Assembly (NCBI RefSeq): GCF_038443385.1
Contig: NZ_CP151726.1
Coordinates: 2,294,001-2,358,000, forward strand
Origin: Stieleria varia
Lineage (GTDB): Bacteria; Planctomycetota; Planctomycetia; Pirellulales; Pirellulaceae
Direction of reading: 5' to 3'
DNA: 64,000 nucleotides
Made by a program: the position numbers and the translations under genes. A model generated the notes under the pieces. The model was given only the letters and a program-made list of their open reading frames with translations. It made no database searches and was not told the origin of the DNA. Every line of letters begins with the position of its first letter. The first letter of the stretch is position 1. This document shows, piece after piece, positions 63,801-64,000 of the stretch.

Positions 63801-64000
63801 GTTTTCAATCGGGAACGTAATGAACTGTTCGACTTCGACCGGGCCGAGAGCGGGCGAGTTGGTAAGCACTTGCACTTGCACGTTTGTCAGGTCGGGAACC
63901 GCGTCAAGCGGGATCGTTGCGGCGGCGAAAAATCCCATCCCAAGAATCGCCAGTGACGACAGGATGACAATGAATCGGTTGTTGAGAGAAAAATCGATGA
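60894..64000 (-). CDS. RND heavy-metal efflux pump, CusA/CzcA family (partial at the window edge)
   Basis: About 1035 residues are visible; the 5' end lies beyond 64000 and sequence upstream of the ATG at 63938 continues the family (FSLNNRFIVILSSLAILGMG). Heavy-metal RND features: AAATIPLDAVPDLTNVQVQV, RSISRFGLSAVTVAFEEGTD, LRSVPGVIEVNTFGGSLKTY, VDFGVIVDGAVVMVENCVRR in helix 4 with the proton-relay acidic residues, and GVGFIALFGIAVMNGVVLIE. It would export Cu(I)/Ag(I) or divalent metals from the periplasm with an adaptor and outer-membrane partner not in the window. It converges with the DUF1559-lipoprotein pair. Confidence 0.94.
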   Translation of the reverse strand, partial: IDFSLNNRFIVILSSLAILGMGFFAAATIPLDAVPDLTNVQVQVLTNSPALGPVEVEQFITFPIENAMSGIPKVDEIRSISRFGLSAVTVAFEEGTDIYWARNLISERLLKAREDIPPGMGTPELGPIATGMSEIYQFEVRAEPGYDHSLTDLRTVLDWQIAFQLRSVPGVIEVNTFGGSLKTYEVQIDPAKLQNYDISLTQVMDALQQNNGNAGGGYIAHNAEQRLIRGEGLVGSLDDIRMIVLESREGTPIRIADIANVEFAPMLRQGAVTRDGNREAVVGMVMMLMGGNSRQVVGDVKAKISEIQKTLPTGIVIDTFYDRTELVAKTIHTVGENIGLGVILVIVTLFVLLGDVRAGLIVAAAIPLSAMCALIAMRYAGVSANLMSLGAVDFGVIVDGAVVMVENCVRRAMQYQKEHDGDHVPEGVFRESAKEVGKPILFAGLIVIIVFLPILSLQGMEGKMFRPMAFTFMTALSSALILSVTVMPVLASLFLARRVKQRETFVVRQLKSTYRPMLMFAMKKPLLMFGSSVVLFVGSVILASGFGVEFVPKLDEGDIAIQATRLPSVSLETSIDMTKAMERTLLKFPQVETVVSKTGRPEIANDPMGVYQTDIFVRLDPNADYGEGRSKADLIEEMQAALIKEVPGNAFSFTQPIELRVQELVAGVRSDIGLSLYGDDLDVLKAKGDELVRALNQVDGAADVAAQQIAGLSYLRVKVRRQDLARYGINTREVLDAVSSVGGIPVGQVFEGQRRFPLQVRLRPESRQNTEQLLALKVDDSEGRPIPISQLADIITEDGPVEISRDAVRRRLLVQCNVRGRDLAGFVAEAQKVVDQQVDLPPGYMLRWGGQFENLQQATRRLAIAVPVALTLIFALLYMTFSSVKLAMLIYLNVPIAATGGVLALWARDLPFSISAGVGFIALFGIAVMNGVVLIEHVRHLRHAGDSQRDAVVNGAIDRLRPVLMTAMCGALGFIPMALSSSSGAEVQRPLATVVIGGLITSTALTLLVLPTIYRWFEPKQIEPEAYDKTQFVH

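Noticed and set aside
60894-63938. ATG at 63938 as the start of the RND pump
   Set aside because: The frame stays open to the window edge and encodes the expected N-terminal helix upstream of it, so the gene is partial.

Overview
The window looks like a chromosomal segment from a planctomycete of the Pirellulaceae (Rhodopirellula-like). Indicators are an ECF sigma factor translationally coupled to a Ser/Thr kinase-WD40 protein, two DUF1559 pseudopilin-like proteins, planctomycete leucine-rich repeats, a TIGR03000-like domain on a caspase homologue, an arylsulfatase, and many small palindromic repeats. No rRNA, tRNA, CRISPR array, phage gene or transposase was seen. The assignment rests on gene content, not on a search.

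Layout. 80-4203: ECF sigma factor plus kinase-WD40. 4896-8552: a secreted LRR protein and a XylR-type AraC regulator (both minus), bracketed by two copies of a 97-bp palindromic repeat. 8841-18265: a tight five-gene plus-strand operon, read here as D-glutamate/peptidoglycan-peptide salvage: DgcN-like DUF1611 protein, DgcA-like enolase-superfamily racemase, isoaspartyl peptidase, a serine hydrolase/D-aminoacylase fusion, and a double serine hydrolase fused to a VanX-type DD-dipeptidase. The XylR-like gene is divergent from it, and the shared promoter region carries a symmetric operator-like motif. 18899-24678: two divergent secreted caspase-fold proteins. 24869-28553: Cys-rich secreted protein, DUF1559 protein and PepSY membrane protein. 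29294-35867: flavohaemoglobin divergent from a FixL/FixJ-like two-component system with an ABC-type periplasmic sensor, an orphan receiver protein and an arylsulfatase.

36461-50820 is an almost complete Tad/Flp pilus locus on the minus strand: Flp pilin, terminator-like hairpin, prepilin peptidase, TadE, a very long CpaB, TadG, CpaE/TadZ, CpaF/TadA, TadB, TadC, DUF192, then secretin, lipoprotein and TPR lipoprotein. A thioredoxin lipoprotein gene lies in the opposite orientation between DUF192 and the secretin gene. 51214-64000 looks like metal handling plus an envelope MoxR system: two divergent Cys/His-rich proteins (DUF2946-like), an overlapping run DUF58 - transglutaminase-like - MoxR - His-rich lipoprotein - ArsP/YraQ-like permease, a second DUF1559 protein with a small lipoprotein, and a CusA/CzcA-type RND pump that runs off the right edge.

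The most notable items are the D-amino-acid/muropeptide operon with its multi-domain fusions, palindromic repeats translated in frame inside three proteins (TadG, the permease, the transglutaminase tail), the MoxR-permease operon with a transglutaminase lacking the usual catalytic cysteine, the triplicated CpaB, and a recurring 9-bp palindrome upstream of several exported-protein genes. All functional statements are inferred by reading motifs; nothing was searched or computed.
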